NCBI GenBank assembly: GCA_001829005.1
Contig: MIAG01000001.1
Span: 835,007 to 899,006, forward strand
DNA: 64,000 bases
Origin: Sphingobacteriia bacterium RIFOXYC2_FULL_35_18
GTDB lineage: Bacteria > Bacteroidota > Bacteroidia > Chitinophagales > Chitinophagaceae
Direction: 5' to 3'
Numbering within the stretch: the stretch's first letter is position 1; each line of letters opens with the position of its first letter. A program made the position numbers and the translations under genes. The notes beneath the pieces were generated by a model. It saw only the letters and a program-made list of their open reading frames with translations. It did no database searches and was not told the DNA's origin. Below, in pieces: positions 25,588 through 34,608 of this stretch.

Positions 25588-27311
25588 TAATTAGCTCTTA
25601 TTACCGTTGGTATTCCTGATGGGAATAGCTTTTCTTCCATTTCTTTTTCTCTTCTTGCAACTGCCCTGGTATCAACTGCAATATTGGTAAATAAGCTAAC
25701 CAATGTTACTAAGCTGTTTTGTTTTTGGTTTTGCATATTAATTTCCAAAACAGAACTGATGCTATTATCAGAATAGTTTTCAGAACTTCCCATGATGTCT
25801 TTAATAGTATTTTTAGCAGTGATTAATGAATTATAATAGCCCCCAGAAGAGTCTTTAATAAATCCATTTAGTGTATTGGCTACATCAATATAGATGACTG
25901 TTGACTTACCTTTAAAATAATTCAATGCTTCATTATTAATGGTAGCTTTTGTACTATTTGATTTGTATTGTGTATAAGTAATCGAATCACTAGCAATGAT
26001 CATCCCTTGTTCATTTGCGACCATATAGATTCCTATTTGACCAAATAAGTCGCCTGACTTGTATTCATTCCCTTTTTTAACTGCAAAACCACGTTCTGCA
26101 ATTTTATCCATTAGTTTCTTAAAGCTCTCTGGTTTTCCAGCAGGGATATTGATGATTAATTTTCCCATTGGTTTTTTTACCACCATCGATAATTCATCTT
26201 TCCTTATTTGAGGCTCATTCATACCCATTCCTAAATCTGAAACTACAACAGCAATATCACCTTTTATTGATCCATATAATTCTGCAGCTGTAACACCTGA
26301 TTTGGTTAAAAATTCATTTACAAAGCCTTCTACTTCTAATTCTTTTAAGACACCTCCAAAAATTGCAGGATTAAAAGAAGCCATTACAATAGCATTTATA
26401 TTTTGTGAGGGAAAGGTTTTGATTAAATCGGTATTTACTGTTGGTCCTGCATATTTTTTTAGGATACTGCTCAATAATGGATTGGTATGTGTTACTGATT
26501 TAGCAATAATTTTACCTTCTTCAAATGCTAAAGTGGCTGATGTGTAATTATTGTTTACCAATTCTTCTAGTTTAGGCAATTGCAATGGCATTCCACTTAG
26601 AGCAGCCAATGAACCGCCTGAGCTTGCAAATACATAACCCTCCGCTTTGGTTTTAAACATTTTACCAAACTCTTTAACAGCCGCCATTGAAGCAGATTCC
26701 TTCTGTGTAAATAAACGAGACAATTCAGTCAGCATTGTTTTTTTATTGTCCTTTTTTTCAGGAATAACAAATCGCATATTTACCGTATCGTAATATGGTT
26801 TCACTTTATTTTCGTAAATCATTACCAATGCATGTTCCTTATTCCATGCTAAAATATTATTGTCGCTTAATGGTAGGTATTGGTAATCGGCTTCTTTAGA
26901 AAAAGTTTGTTTGTCTTTCCAGTTTAATTTGCTTAAGTACCGATTAAATACCGCTGAGTCTGAAATACTAAAAAGTAAATTCATGATATTGGCATCCTTA
27001 TTCTCTTTTTGAGGGTAACTAAAAAAGTGAATTTTTTCTTCCCAATTAATGCCAGAATTATTTCTAAAGTCTGCTACTTTTTGTTGGTCTTCGGGTTTGG
27101 TAGAATCTTTTTGGTATCCTTTTGATAGAATACTATCTAAACTGATGCCCCCATTTTGTAATTTTTCTTTAAATGCGTTGGGATCAATGCTAACTACTAC
27201 CATCGCCTCCTTAGGAATCATTTTAGTTTCCTTTGGGGCGTTATTGGAGCAAGAAATTAAGAAAAAGCTGCTGATACCAATCAGCATAAAATAGTGAATA
27301 CCGCGTTTCAT
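25587..27311 (-). CDS. DUF4836 family lipoprotein
   Basis: A 574-residue lipoprotein (lipobox FLISC, Cys21) of a family known mainly from Bacteroidota and named DUF4836, with unknown function. Early mature residues IPKEAMVVVSIDPNAF are characteristic of the family. The body has alternating strands and helices with two similar halves suggested by the recurring VVVSDLGMG- and KLIINIPAGKPESF-like segments, but I cannot confirm a repeat. The gene overlaps the ABC ATPase start by TAATG, which ties it to the exporter-like pair downstream. It may be a cargo, an accessory subunit or a target of that transporter. Confidence 0.82.
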   Translation of the reverse strand: MKRGIHYFMLIGISSFFLISCSNNAPKETKMIPKEAMVVVSIDPNAFKEKLQNGGISLDSILSKGYQKDSTKPEDQQKVADFRNNSGINWEEKIHFFSYPQKENKDANIMNLLFSISDSAVFNRYLSKLNWKDKQTFSKEADYQYLPLSDNNILAWNKEHALVMIYENKVKPYYDTVNMRFVIPEKKDNKKTMLTELSRLFTQKESASMAAVKEFGKMFKTKAEGYVFASSGGSLAALSGMPLQLPKLEELVNNNYTSATLAFEEGKIIAKSVTHTNPLLSSILKKYAGPTVNTDLIKTFPSQNINAIVMASFNPAIFGGVLKELEVEGFVNEFLTKSGVTAAELYGSIKGDIAVVVSDLGMGMNEPQIRKDELSMVVKKPMGKLIINIPAGKPESFKKLMDKIAERGFAVKKGNEYKSGDLFGQIGIYMVANEQGMIIASDSITYTQYKSNSTKATINNEALNYFKGKSTVIYIDVANTLNGFIKDSSGGYYNSLITAKNTIKDIMGSSENYSDNSISSVLEINMQNQKQNSLVTLVSLFTNIAVDTRAVARREKEMEEKLFPSGIPTVIRAN

Positions 27312-27370
27312 AAGTAAAAATTATACATTGAAGTTAATTCTTACCTCGGTATTCACGTGTAAATATGATG

Positions 27371-30343
27371 TTAATGGATTATAGCCTGATAAATGGCCTC
27401 CTGGATATTTGGACGTACGTTCATTTTTCCAAAAAGGGTATTGTTTCTGGTGGGAGTTACCCTATTTGATAAGAAAATATAGATTAAATCATTGTCTGGA
27501 TCTACCCAAACACAGGTTCCCGTAAAGCCAGTATGCCCGAAGGTATTTAAGGACACAGATTTTGAAGGATAAGGTTCTTTTCTACTTAAATTGTCTTTTT
27601 CTGGTTTGTCAAAACCCAATCCTCTTCTACTAATATCGCTATTGTAAGCGGTAAATTGTTGAATGGTTTCTTTCTTCAAGTATTGTTGACCATTCATTGT
27701 ACCTCCATTCAATAGCATTTGGTACAATTGGGCTAAATCGTAGGCATTACTAAATAAACCTGCATGGCCTGCTATACCGCCAAACAATGAAGCTCCTTCA
27801 TCGTGTACATCTCCTCTCATCATTTGCTGCCTAAAATGTTTTTCGTCTTCTGTTGGAACCAATGAATTCAAAGGGAAATATTTTCTTGGAGTAAAACCAG
27901 TAGTGGTCATTGAAAGCGGGTTGTAAAATATTTCTTTACTATAGTCATGAATATTTTTTCCGGTTACTGCTTCAACTACTTTAGCCAAAAAAATAAAATC
28001 ATTATCGCTATAAATATATTGCCCTGATTTGGTTAGTGGACTCGTTAAAATTCTTTGGAAAATGGTGTCCTGCCAATCGTTTCTTAGATAAATATTTTCA
28101 GCTACGCGAACAGAAAAACCTGGCATTGAACGCTCTCTAAAGTAGGCGGGTAAAGGTTTTCCAGTTGTACTATCTAGTAGTTCTTTATAAAAGGTAATAA
28201 ACGATTTAAGTCCAGCTTGGTGTAGTAGAATATCTTTTAGCTTTAAATTGGCCTTATCTGAATTTTTTGTCCAACTTAAATAATCTCCCAATGTTTTTTC
28301 TAAATCAACTTTACCTTCGTCTACCAATCTCATTATAGAAACAGTAGTTGCCGATACTTTTGTTACAGAAGCTAAATCATAAATCATGGATGGATTGAGT
28401 GCTTCTTTTTTATCTGTATTGGTATATCCAAACGCTTTGTGGTAGGCAATCTTCCCCTTTCTGGCAACTAATACTACACAGCCCGGAACAGCACCCTTTT
28501 CAACGGCATCATTTGCAATGGAGTCAATTTTATTCAATTTATTGGCATCTAAACCAGCTTCCCATGCTTGTACTTTGGGGAAATAACTATTGTAAGTGAT
28601 AGAAGTTCCATAAGTAAGTGAAGGTGTTACTGTCACTGGTAAAATCCCCTTTGCTTCACTTCGGCCAATTAAAATATCATAAACGGCCTCTTGGGTAATT
28701 TCATCATCTTCGTAACATGCCAACAAATTTGCAGTATTAGTAGAATTAGCTATTGCATAGGGATTGCCAAAATACATGGTAAGCGTGTTAAAAGACTGTA
28801 AAGCGTTTAACAAATAAACGGAGGCATTGCTCAACCCAAAATTCTTTGCTGGCCTTCTGCTATAATTATGCATACCAACAATGACTAAATCAAATCCTGC
28901 TTCTTTTATTTTTTTAACCAGCAAATTGGCTGAACTACTATCTGCTCTTTCTAGTGGAATATTATTGGCTGATTGATCATCCATTAATTGTTTTCCAATG
29001 GATGCCCTTGTTCCAAATAAAAATACAGATGCGTTATAATTATTTTTTAATTGAGTTGCTATCAAATTTTCTCCTGGTGCTCCAATAGAAATATAGGCTA
29101 TACGCTGTCCTTTTTTCAATGGGAATACCTGGTTATTTTCTTTCTTTAATAAGGTGATTGCATTCTTACTAAGAAGGGTTCTAATTCGATTGGTTTGAAC
29201 GTTTAAATCGTTCACCAAGTTTGTAGTGTCAATTGGTTTTAATTTATTTAGCCCCAAGTGATATTTGGCTAATAATATTTTTTTGACCTTTGCATCAATT
29301 GATTCCCAGCTTAATCTTCCGTTATCAATAGCTGTTTTAATAGCTGCAATAGTTCCGGGTACATCTTCTGGCAAACAAAGCATATCATTACCCGCTATTA
29401 GCGCTTCAACGGAAGCTTCACCAGATGGAAAGTACTTGGTAATTCCTTTCATTTCTAATGCATCAGTGAAGCTAAGCCCTTTGAATCCCAATTCATTTCT
29501 TAATAAATCGGTGATACTTTTTTTGGAAAGGGTGGCTGCTAAATTTGCTGTAGTATCTATTGCTGGAATGTACAAATGTGCCGTCATCATGCTGCCTAAC
29601 CCTGCTTTAATTAAGGCCCTAAATGGGTAAAGTTCTAACTCATCTAGTTGCGCCCTAGATTTATTAATTACTGGTAAATCATAATGACTATCTACTGCAA
29701 CATCTCCATGTCCTGGGAAATGTTTACCTGTTGCCATTACCCCCATATCTTGCATGCCGCGCATATAGGCTGTTCCGTATAATGCTACTTTGTATTTGTC
29801 TTCTCCAAAGCTTCGGTCGTTAATTACCGGATTCATTGGATTATTATTGATATCTATATCCGGTGCATAGTTGACTTGAATGCCCAATCTTTTGCATTGG
29901 TCTCCAACTGCTTTTCCAAATTCATATATTAGTTCCGCGTTATTTACTGCACCCATCATTAATTGTCTTGGGAAGTTAATGACACTATCTAATCGCATTC
30001 CTAAGCCCCACTCTCCATCAATGCTAATCATCAAAGGTGTTTTAGCCATTGATTGATACATATTGGTAAGCATGGCTTGTCTTACAGGGCCTCCCTGAAA
30101 AAAGCAAAGACCACCTACATTGTATTTGCGGATGGTCTCTGAAACTTTTACTACATGATCATTGCCCAAATTACTGTGGGCGCGAATAATCATTAACTGC
30201 GCTATACGCTGTTCTTTATTTAATTTTTTAAATTTCTTGTTAACCCATTTAATGGCTTCAGGCGTTTCTTCATAAAACTGCTGAGCCACTAATGCAGTAT
30301 TGCCAACTGCTAGAATTGTTAGAATAAATAACCACTTTTTCAT
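27371..30343 (-). CDS. GH3 beta-N-acetylhexosaminidase fused to serine hydrolase
   Basis: A 990-residue exported fusion. After a signal peptide (LAVGNTALVAQ), residues about 40-370 are a glycoside hydrolase family 3 domain with the NagZ-type signature KHFPGHGDVAVDSHYDLP near 206-223 and a catalytic Asp near 293 in SFTDALEM. A GH3 C-terminal domain follows to about 570. The rest is a class C beta-lactamase/DD-peptidase-like domain, with S-V-T-K near 661, Y-S-D-N and a C-terminal HTGFTG motif. The family is typical of Bacteroidota and probably trims peptidoglycan glycan and peptide parts in the periplasm. This role follows from domain families and is not proven. The DUF4836 gene is 59 bases downstream on the same strand. 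Confidence 0.9.
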   Translation of the reverse strand: MKKWLFILTILAVGNTALVAQQFYEETPEAIKWVNKKFKKLNKEQRIAQLMIIRAHSNLGNDHVVKVSETIRKYNVGGLCFFQGGPVRQAMLTNMYQSMAKTPLMISIDGEWGLGMRLDSVINFPRQLMMGAVNNAELIYEFGKAVGDQCKRLGIQVNYAPDIDINNNPMNPVINDRSFGEDKYKVALYGTAYMRGMQDMGVMATGKHFPGHGDVAVDSHYDLPVINKSRAQLDELELYPFRALIKAGLGSMMTAHLYIPAIDTTANLAATLSKKSITDLLRNELGFKGLSFTDALEMKGITKYFPSGEASVEALIAGNDMLCLPEDVPGTIAAIKTAIDNGRLSWESIDAKVKKILLAKYHLGLNKLKPIDTTNLVNDLNVQTNRIRTLLSKNAITLLKKENNQVFPLKKGQRIAYISIGAPGENLIATQLKNNYNASVFLFGTRASIGKQLMDDQSANNIPLERADSSSANLLVKKIKEAGFDLVIVGMHNYSRRPAKNFGLSNASVYLLNALQSFNTLTMYFGNPYAIANSTNTANLLACYEDDEITQEAVYDILIGRSEAKGILPVTVTPSLTYGTSITYNSYFPKVQAWEAGLDANKLNKIDSIANDAVEKGAVPGCVVLVARKGKIAYHKAFGYTNTDKKEALNPSMIYDLASVTKVSATTVSIMRLVDEGKVDLEKTLGDYLSWTKNSDKANLKLKDILLHQAGLKSFITFYKELLDSTTGKPLPAYFRERSMPGFSVRVAENIYLRNDWQDTIFQRILTSPLTKSGQYIYSDNDFIFLAKVVEAVTGKNIHDYSKEIFYNPLSMTTTGFTPRKYFPLNSLVPTEDEKHFRQQMMRGDVHDEGASLFGGIAGHAGLFSNAYDLAQLYQMLLNGGTMNGQQYLKKETIQQFTAYNSDISRRGLGFDKPEKDNLSRKEPYPSKSVSLNTFGHTGFTGTCVWVDPDNDLIYIFLSNRVTPTRNNTLFGKMNVRPNIQEAIYQAIIH

Positions 30344-30385
30344 ACGACCTGTTTAATAGCCACACAAGGTATGAAATGGAACGGT

Positions 30386-30790
30386 TTATTCTCCTTCTTC
30401 GGGTGCTTCAGTTAATTCAATGGTAATATTATTTGCTTTTAATACGCCATACCATTTAACCATTTTTTTCATATCACTTGCATATACACGTTCAAAATCC
30501 ATATCTGGATATACTTTTTGGAAATATGATTTTACGGCTGCGGCGTCTTTTTCAGATGGCAATGCTTCTTTACTAGCATCCATTGCTTTGAAAACATCCG
30601 CCAAGTTTACGTTTTCTCTGATGGTGTAAACCTCAATGCTTTCTAAGTGTGAAAAATTATGAATTCGGCTGCTTACAAATTTGGTGGTATTGTCTTCTAG
30701 TGATTTTACAATAGCGCCATCATTTTTGCTGCTCAACATTTCGAATAAGCCGCTCATTCCAGTTACCGATATTAATTTATTGTATTCCAT
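30386..30790 (-). CDS. DUF5606 family small protein
   Basis: A 134-residue cytoplasmic protein of the DUF5606 family found across Bacteroidota. The N-terminal KLISVTGMSGLFEMLSSKND and GAIVKSLEDN segments are characteristic, followed by a conserved VYTIRENVNLADVFKAM stretch. The function is unknown. It has no signal peptide, spans or catalytic motif. It stands between the DsbA-like gene and the GH3 fusion on the same strand, with gaps of 53 and 42 bases. Confidence 0.85.
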   Translation of the reverse strand: MEYNKLISVTGMSGLFEMLSSKNDGAIVKSLEDNTTKFVSSRIHNFSHLESIEVYTIRENVNLADVFKAMDASKEALPSEKDAAAVKSYFQKVYPDMDFERVYASDMKKMVKWYGVLKANNITIELTEAPEEGE

Positions 30791-30843
30791 AGTTCATTTA
30801 TTGAGGTGCAAAGTAAAGGAAATTGTTTTGGAGAAGCATCTGA

Positions 30844-31488
30844 TTATTGAATTGATTGTAAAGCCCTTTCTAATCTAGCTTTTAGATCGGGATAGGAAGT
30901 ATATCCTCTGGCTAATAAATGAAATTTAGTTTCAGATTCTTGCAATAATACACAAGGATAGCCAGTTACTTGCAGTTGTTTTACTAATGCAAACTCATAA
31001 TTCGCTTTCTCTTTGTATTCTTCACTTTTAAGCCTTTCATAAAAAAGCTCAGGTTGAATACTGTACTTTTCTAATAAATGCTTGTAAGCCTCATCATCGG
31101 TTAGGTCTCGGCCTTCAAAGTGAAGTGATTTTTGTAAGTCTGCAGCAAATTCGACTTGCTTTTCTGGGTAGATTTCCTTGAAAATACTTAATGCAATTGC
31201 TGGTTTTTCGGAGTGAGGGTACCAATCACTGAGATCTGGGTTATTGATATGCCAGAGGTAATCGGGTCCAAAACTAACCCCACTGTATTCTTCCACTGTT
31301 TTATAGGCCGACTGAATATAGCCTGCTGTAGCACTAATATGAACGGGTTCTTCTGGCAAAATCATTCCTCCGGATAAAACTTCAATTTGAAGATCGGGGA
31401 AATGATTAGCTATTTGGGTCATTACCCTGCTAAATCCATAACACCAGCCACAATAAGCGTCGTAACAATAAAAGAGTATTGGTTTCAT
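30844..31488 (-). CDS. DsbA-family (FrnE-like) thioredoxin-fold protein
   Basis: A 214-residue thioredoxin-fold protein of the DsbA/FrnE group. The redox motif is C13-G-W-C16 near the N-terminus in DAYCGWCYGF, and a cis-proline region is expected at VTGYPCVLL near residue 175. No signal peptide is present, so it is a cytoplasmic member like FrnE rather than a periplasmic oxidase. A substrate cannot be named. It is divergent from the DegT aminotransferase across 64 bases. Confidence 0.88.
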   Translation of the reverse strand: MKPILFYCYDAYCGWCYGFSRVMTQIANHFPDLQIEVLSGGMILPEEPVHISATAGYIQSAYKTVEEYSGVSFGPDYLWHINNPDLSDWYPHSEKPAIALSIFKEIYPEKQVEFAADLQKSLHFEGRDLTDDEAYKHLLEKYSIQPELFYERLKSEEYKEKANYEFALVKQLQVTGYPCVLLQESETKFHLLARGYTSYPDLKARLERALQSIQ

Positions 31489-31492
31489 AATG

Positions 31493-31500
31493 CAAATTTA
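31493..31500 (-). promoter_or_regulatory. -7 promoter box of the DsbA-like gene
   Basis: Minus strand TAAATTTG matches TAnnTTTG exactly and ends only 4 bases before the ATG at 31488. If used, the transcript would be leaderless or nearly so, or translation would begin further inside. Confidence 0.35.
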
Positions 31501-31513
31501 GGAATGGATTCTA

Positions 31514-31521
31514 TAGCTTTG
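31514..31521 (+). promoter_or_regulatory. -7 promoter box of the DegT aminotransferase gene
   Basis: TAGCTTTG matches TAnnTTTG exactly, 31 bases before the ATG at 31553. No convincing -33 TTG at the usual spacing is seen. Confidence 0.4.
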
Positions 31522-31552
31522 CTAGCTGATTTAATCAATTAAATGTAAGGAT

Positions 31553-32755
31553 ATGCCCGGATTTGAACTTTTTGGTGCCGAAGAAAGAAAGGAAGTAAAT
31601 GATGTGTTAGAAACAGGTATTTTGATGCGTTATGGATTTGATGGCCCAAGAAAAGGCATTTGGAAAGCCCAAGAGTTGGAAAAAGCGATTACTGAAACTT
31701 TCGGTTGCCAATACGCGCAATTAACTTCTTCAGGAACTGCGGCGCTAACAACCGCTATGGTTGCTTTGGGTATAGGTGCAGGTGATGAAGTAATCATGCC
31801 AGCTTTTACTTTCGTAGCAAGCTTTGAAGCAGTATTAAGTGTGGGTGCTATTCCAGTTTTAGTAGATGTGGATGATACACTTACTTTAAATCCTATTGCT
31901 GTTAAAAATGCAGTTACGCCTAAAACTAAATGTGTCATGCCAGTTCATATGTGTGGAAGTATGGCTGATTTAGATGCATTGGCGGCAATATGTAAGGAAC
32001 ACAACTTGATTTTATTAGAAGATGCTTGCCAAAGTATTGGTGGAACATACAAGGGTAAAGCATTAGGTACTATTGGCCATGCGGGAACTTTCAGTTTTGA
32101 TTTTGTAAAAATGATTACTTGTGCAGAGGGGGGAGTAGTGATGACAAATGATAAAGAAGTCTATACCAAATCGGATGGCTACACCGATCATGGTCATGAT
32201 CATTTAGGTGTTGATAGAGGTGCCGATTTGCATCCCTTTATTGGATACAATTATAGAATCAGTGAATTACATGCTGCTGTTGGGTTAGCCCAAATCAAAA
32301 AGTTGAGTACTTTTTTAGAATTACAGAAAAAAAATAATAAAGCACTAAGAGCTTATTTAGAACAAGTACCTGAAATTAGTTTCAGAAGAGTGCCCGAAGG
32401 TGGTGAAGACAGTTGTAGTTTTTTAAGTTGGTTTTTGCCTACTGCAGAACAAACACAAGCGGTTGTAGCTGAAATGAAAGAACAAGGAATATTAGCGGGT
32501 AATTTTTATTGGTTTGCTAATAACTGGCATTATATCAGCAAATGGGATCATTTAAAAAACGCCACAACGCTCAGTAGAATTAGTGATGAGCAAGAAGCGG
32601 CATTAACCAAACTTAAATCAACCGTTTTTGCTGAAAGTGATGCAATCATGAGTCGTTGCATTTCAACAGCTATCAGTTTGGTGTGGACAGAGGACCAGAT
32701 TCATGAGAAGGGAACTAGGATGGTTGCAGCAATAAACAAAGTCTTAGGAAAATAA
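31553..32755 (+). CDS. DegT/DnrJ/EryC1/StrS-family PLP aminotransferase
   Basis: A 400-residue PLP-dependent enzyme of the sugar aminotransferase family, which transaminates keto-sugars used in surface polysaccharides or secondary metabolites. The cofactor lysine is Lys186 in FSFDFVKMITCAEGG, preceded by the conserved LLEDACQSIGG segment that holds the PLP pyridine ring. The N-terminal SSGTAALTTAM loop binds the phosphate. No sugar-modifying neighbours are present, so the substrate is unknown. Its stop codon (32753-32755) directly abuts the stop of the convergent small secreted gene (32756-32758), with no terminator between. Confidence 0.9.
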   Translation: MPGFELFGAEERKEVNDVLETGILMRYGFDGPRKGIWKAQELEKAITETFGCQYAQLTSSGTAALTTAMVALGIGAGDEVIMPAFTFVASFEAVLSVGAIPVLVDVDDTLTLNPIAVKNAVTPKTKCVMPVHMCGSMADLDALAAICKEHNLILLEDACQSIGGTYKGKALGTIGHAGTFSFDFVKMITCAEGGVVMTNDKEVYTKSDGYTDHGHDHLGVDRGADLHPFIGYNYRISELHAAVGLAQIKKLSTFLELQKKNNKALRAYLEQVPEISFRRVPEGGEDSCSFLSWFLPTAEQTQAVVAEMKEQGILAGNFYWFANNWHYISKWDHLKNATTLSRISDEQEAALTKLKSTVFAESDAIMSRCISTAISLVWTEDQIHEKGTRMVAAINKVLGK

Positions 32756-33061
32756 TTACTGGTTTTTGCCTTCAAGCTTATTGACATAATCTAAACTGCC
32801 TAGTCTAAAACGGAAGGGAATTTTGGTCGCTTTTTCTAGTTGTAATTCTTTTTTGCAAAAAAAGCCCAATCCTTTAACATAATGATCAGGAGGTAAAATT
32901 TTGATAGGGCTATTTTTTAGGCTGTCCATCCTTTTCTTATATGCTTGAATGCTGCTCTGTCCTTGTATGTTTGTTGGATTTTGCAAATTGTTTATTTGTG
33001 CTGAAATAGCAATTGTGCTCATTAGGGATAAATTCACAAACAAACAAATCCTTTTAAACAT
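32756..33061 (-). CDS. Small secreted protein of unknown function
   Basis: A 101-residue protein with a signal peptide ([18 protein letters not shown]) and a short basic mature part. The segment [19 protein letters not shown] is the most conserved-looking stretch and contains the only mature cysteine. I do not recognise a named family. It is divergent from rpoN across 47 bases and convergent with the aminotransferase, with adjacent stop codons. The signal peptide and independent position argue that it is a real gene. Confidence 0.65.
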   Translation of the reverse strand: MFKRICLFVNLSLMSTIAISAQINNLQNPTNIQGQSSIQAYKKRMDSLKNSPIKILPPDHYVKGLGFFCKKELQLEKATKIPFRFRLGSLDYVNKLEGKNQ

Positions 33062-33108
33062 GGTGTGGCTTTAAATCTTTGTAAATTTACAGCGTAATTA
33101 GTTAATCA

Positions 33109-34599
33109 ATGTCTCTCAGTCAATCATTACAGCAAAAATTATTGCAGAAACTGTCTCCTCAACAGATTCAGTTGATGAAATTATTGCAAGTGCCAACAGC
33201 CAATTTAGAAGAACGAATCAAGGAAGAATTGGAAGAGAATCCCGCATTAGAACAAGGGGAAGAAGGACATGAAGATGAATATACTGATGAACTAAAAGAT
33301 GAATTTGATAGTGTTGGTGAAGAAGAAGTAGATCCAGATGGTAGTGCAGATGATTATGAGAACGTAGACATCAGTGAATATGTAGTAGATGATGATGGAG
33401 AAATTGCCGATTACAAAACCAAGGACGATAATTATCCTGAAATGGATGACCAAAAAGTTATTCCTATAAAAGTTGAAACCAGTTTTCATGAATTGGTGTT
33501 GAATCAATTGGGAATGCTAGAATTAGACGAGCGCAGTTATAGAATAGCAGAACAAGTGGTTGGGAGTTTAGACGATGATGGTTATTTACGAAGAGAGCTT
33601 ACTTCCATTGCGGATGATTTGGCTTTTAGGCAAAGTTTAATTGTAGAAGAAAAAGAAATTGAAGCAATCATTGTTCAAATTCAGCAGTTTGATCCTGCTG
33701 GTATTGCTGCTAGAGATTTGCAGGAATGTTTGCTCTTGCAACTAAAAAGAAAAACGGACGAAGGGAAAAGTGTTGAATTAGCGGTTCAAATATTGACCAA
33801 ATATTTTGATGAATTTACCAAAAAACATTACGAAAAAATACAAAAAAGTTTGGGCTTAACCGACGATCAATTAAAAGAAGTGATTGGTCAAATTATTAAG
33901 TTGAACCCGAAGCCTGGGGGTAATGTTGGAGAGATGAACAAGGCGGAGAATTATATTGTACCCGATTTCTTTGTTATCAATAATAATGGGTTATTAGAGC
34001 TCACCCTTAATTCAAAAAATGCACCTGATCTTAGAGTGAGTGAAGGATACAAAGACATGTTGAAAGATTATGAAAAGGGTAGCAAAAAAGATAAGCGTCA
34101 AAAAGAAGCGGTTCTTTTCATAAAGCAAAAAATAGATTCTGCTCGTTGGTTTATTGACATGATTAAACAACGTCAGGATACATTAGTAGGCACTATGGGG
34201 GCCATTATGAAGCACCAGCAAGAATTTTTTCTTACAGGTGACGAAACAACCATGCGTCCTATGATATTAAAAGATATTGCTGAATTAACTGGCTTAGATA
34301 TTTCTACTGTAAGTAGGGTAGCCAATAGCAAATTTGTGCAAACAGAATTTGGCACTTATCGCCTTAAATTTTTCTTTAGTGAATCATTAAGTACGGAGAG
34401 TGGAGAAGAAGTTAGTACACGTGAAGTAAAAAAGATATTGAGTGATATGATTGAATCTGAGGATAAGCATAAGCCACTCAGTGATGAGGTATTAACAGAA
34501 ATGTTGCAAGAGAAAGGATATAATATTGCTCGTAGAACGGTTGCTAAATACAGAGAACAATTGAATGTTCCAGTGGCAAGATTGCGTAAAGAACTTTAA
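33109..34599 (+). CDS. rpoN: RNA polymerase sigma-54 factor
   Basis: Sigma-54 directs transcription from -24/-12 promoters and requires AAA+ activators. The Gln-rich region I is at the N-terminus (QSLQQKLLQKLSPQQIQLMKLLQ). An unusually acidic region II follows at about 45-125, made mostly of Asp and Glu. The core-binding region is at 130-300, and the RpoN box ARRTVAKYRE is at 474-483, near the end. The length of 496 residues is normal. No activator gene is visible nearby. A membrane phosphatase-like gene follows after 9 bases. Region 33062-33108 upstream contains TAAATTTA (33082-33089), one base off a -7 box in either direction. Confidence 0.97.
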   Translation: MSLSQSLQQKLLQKLSPQQIQLMKLLQVPTANLEERIKEELEENPALEQGEEGHEDEYTDELKDEFDSVGEEEVDPDGSADDYENVDISEYVVDDDGEIADYKTKDDNYPEMDDQKVIPIKVETSFHELVLNQLGMLELDERSYRIAEQVVGSLDDDGYLRRELTSIADDLAFRQSLIVEEKEIEAIIVQIQQFDPAGIAARDLQECLLLQLKRKTDEGKSVELAVQILTKYFDEFTKKHYEKIQKSLGLTDDQLKEVIGQIIKLNPKPGGNVGEMNKAENYIVPDFFVINNNGLLELTLNSKNAPDLRVSEGYKDMLKDYEKGSKKDKRQKEAVLFIKQKIDSARWFIDMIKQRQDTLVGTMGAIMKHQQEFFLTGDETTMRPMILKDIAELTGLDISTVSRVANSKFVQTEFGTYRLKFFFSESLSTESGEEVSTREVKKILSDMIESEDKHKPLSDEVLTEMLQEKGYNIARRTVAKYREQLNVPVARLRKEL

Positions 34600-34608
34600 T
34601 TTTCTTCA

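Noticed and set aside
33082..33089. TAAATTTA as a two-way promoter box between rpoN and the small secreted gene
   Set aside because: It is one base off consensus in each direction, with no -33 element at a proper distance. Mentioned only in the rpoN entry.
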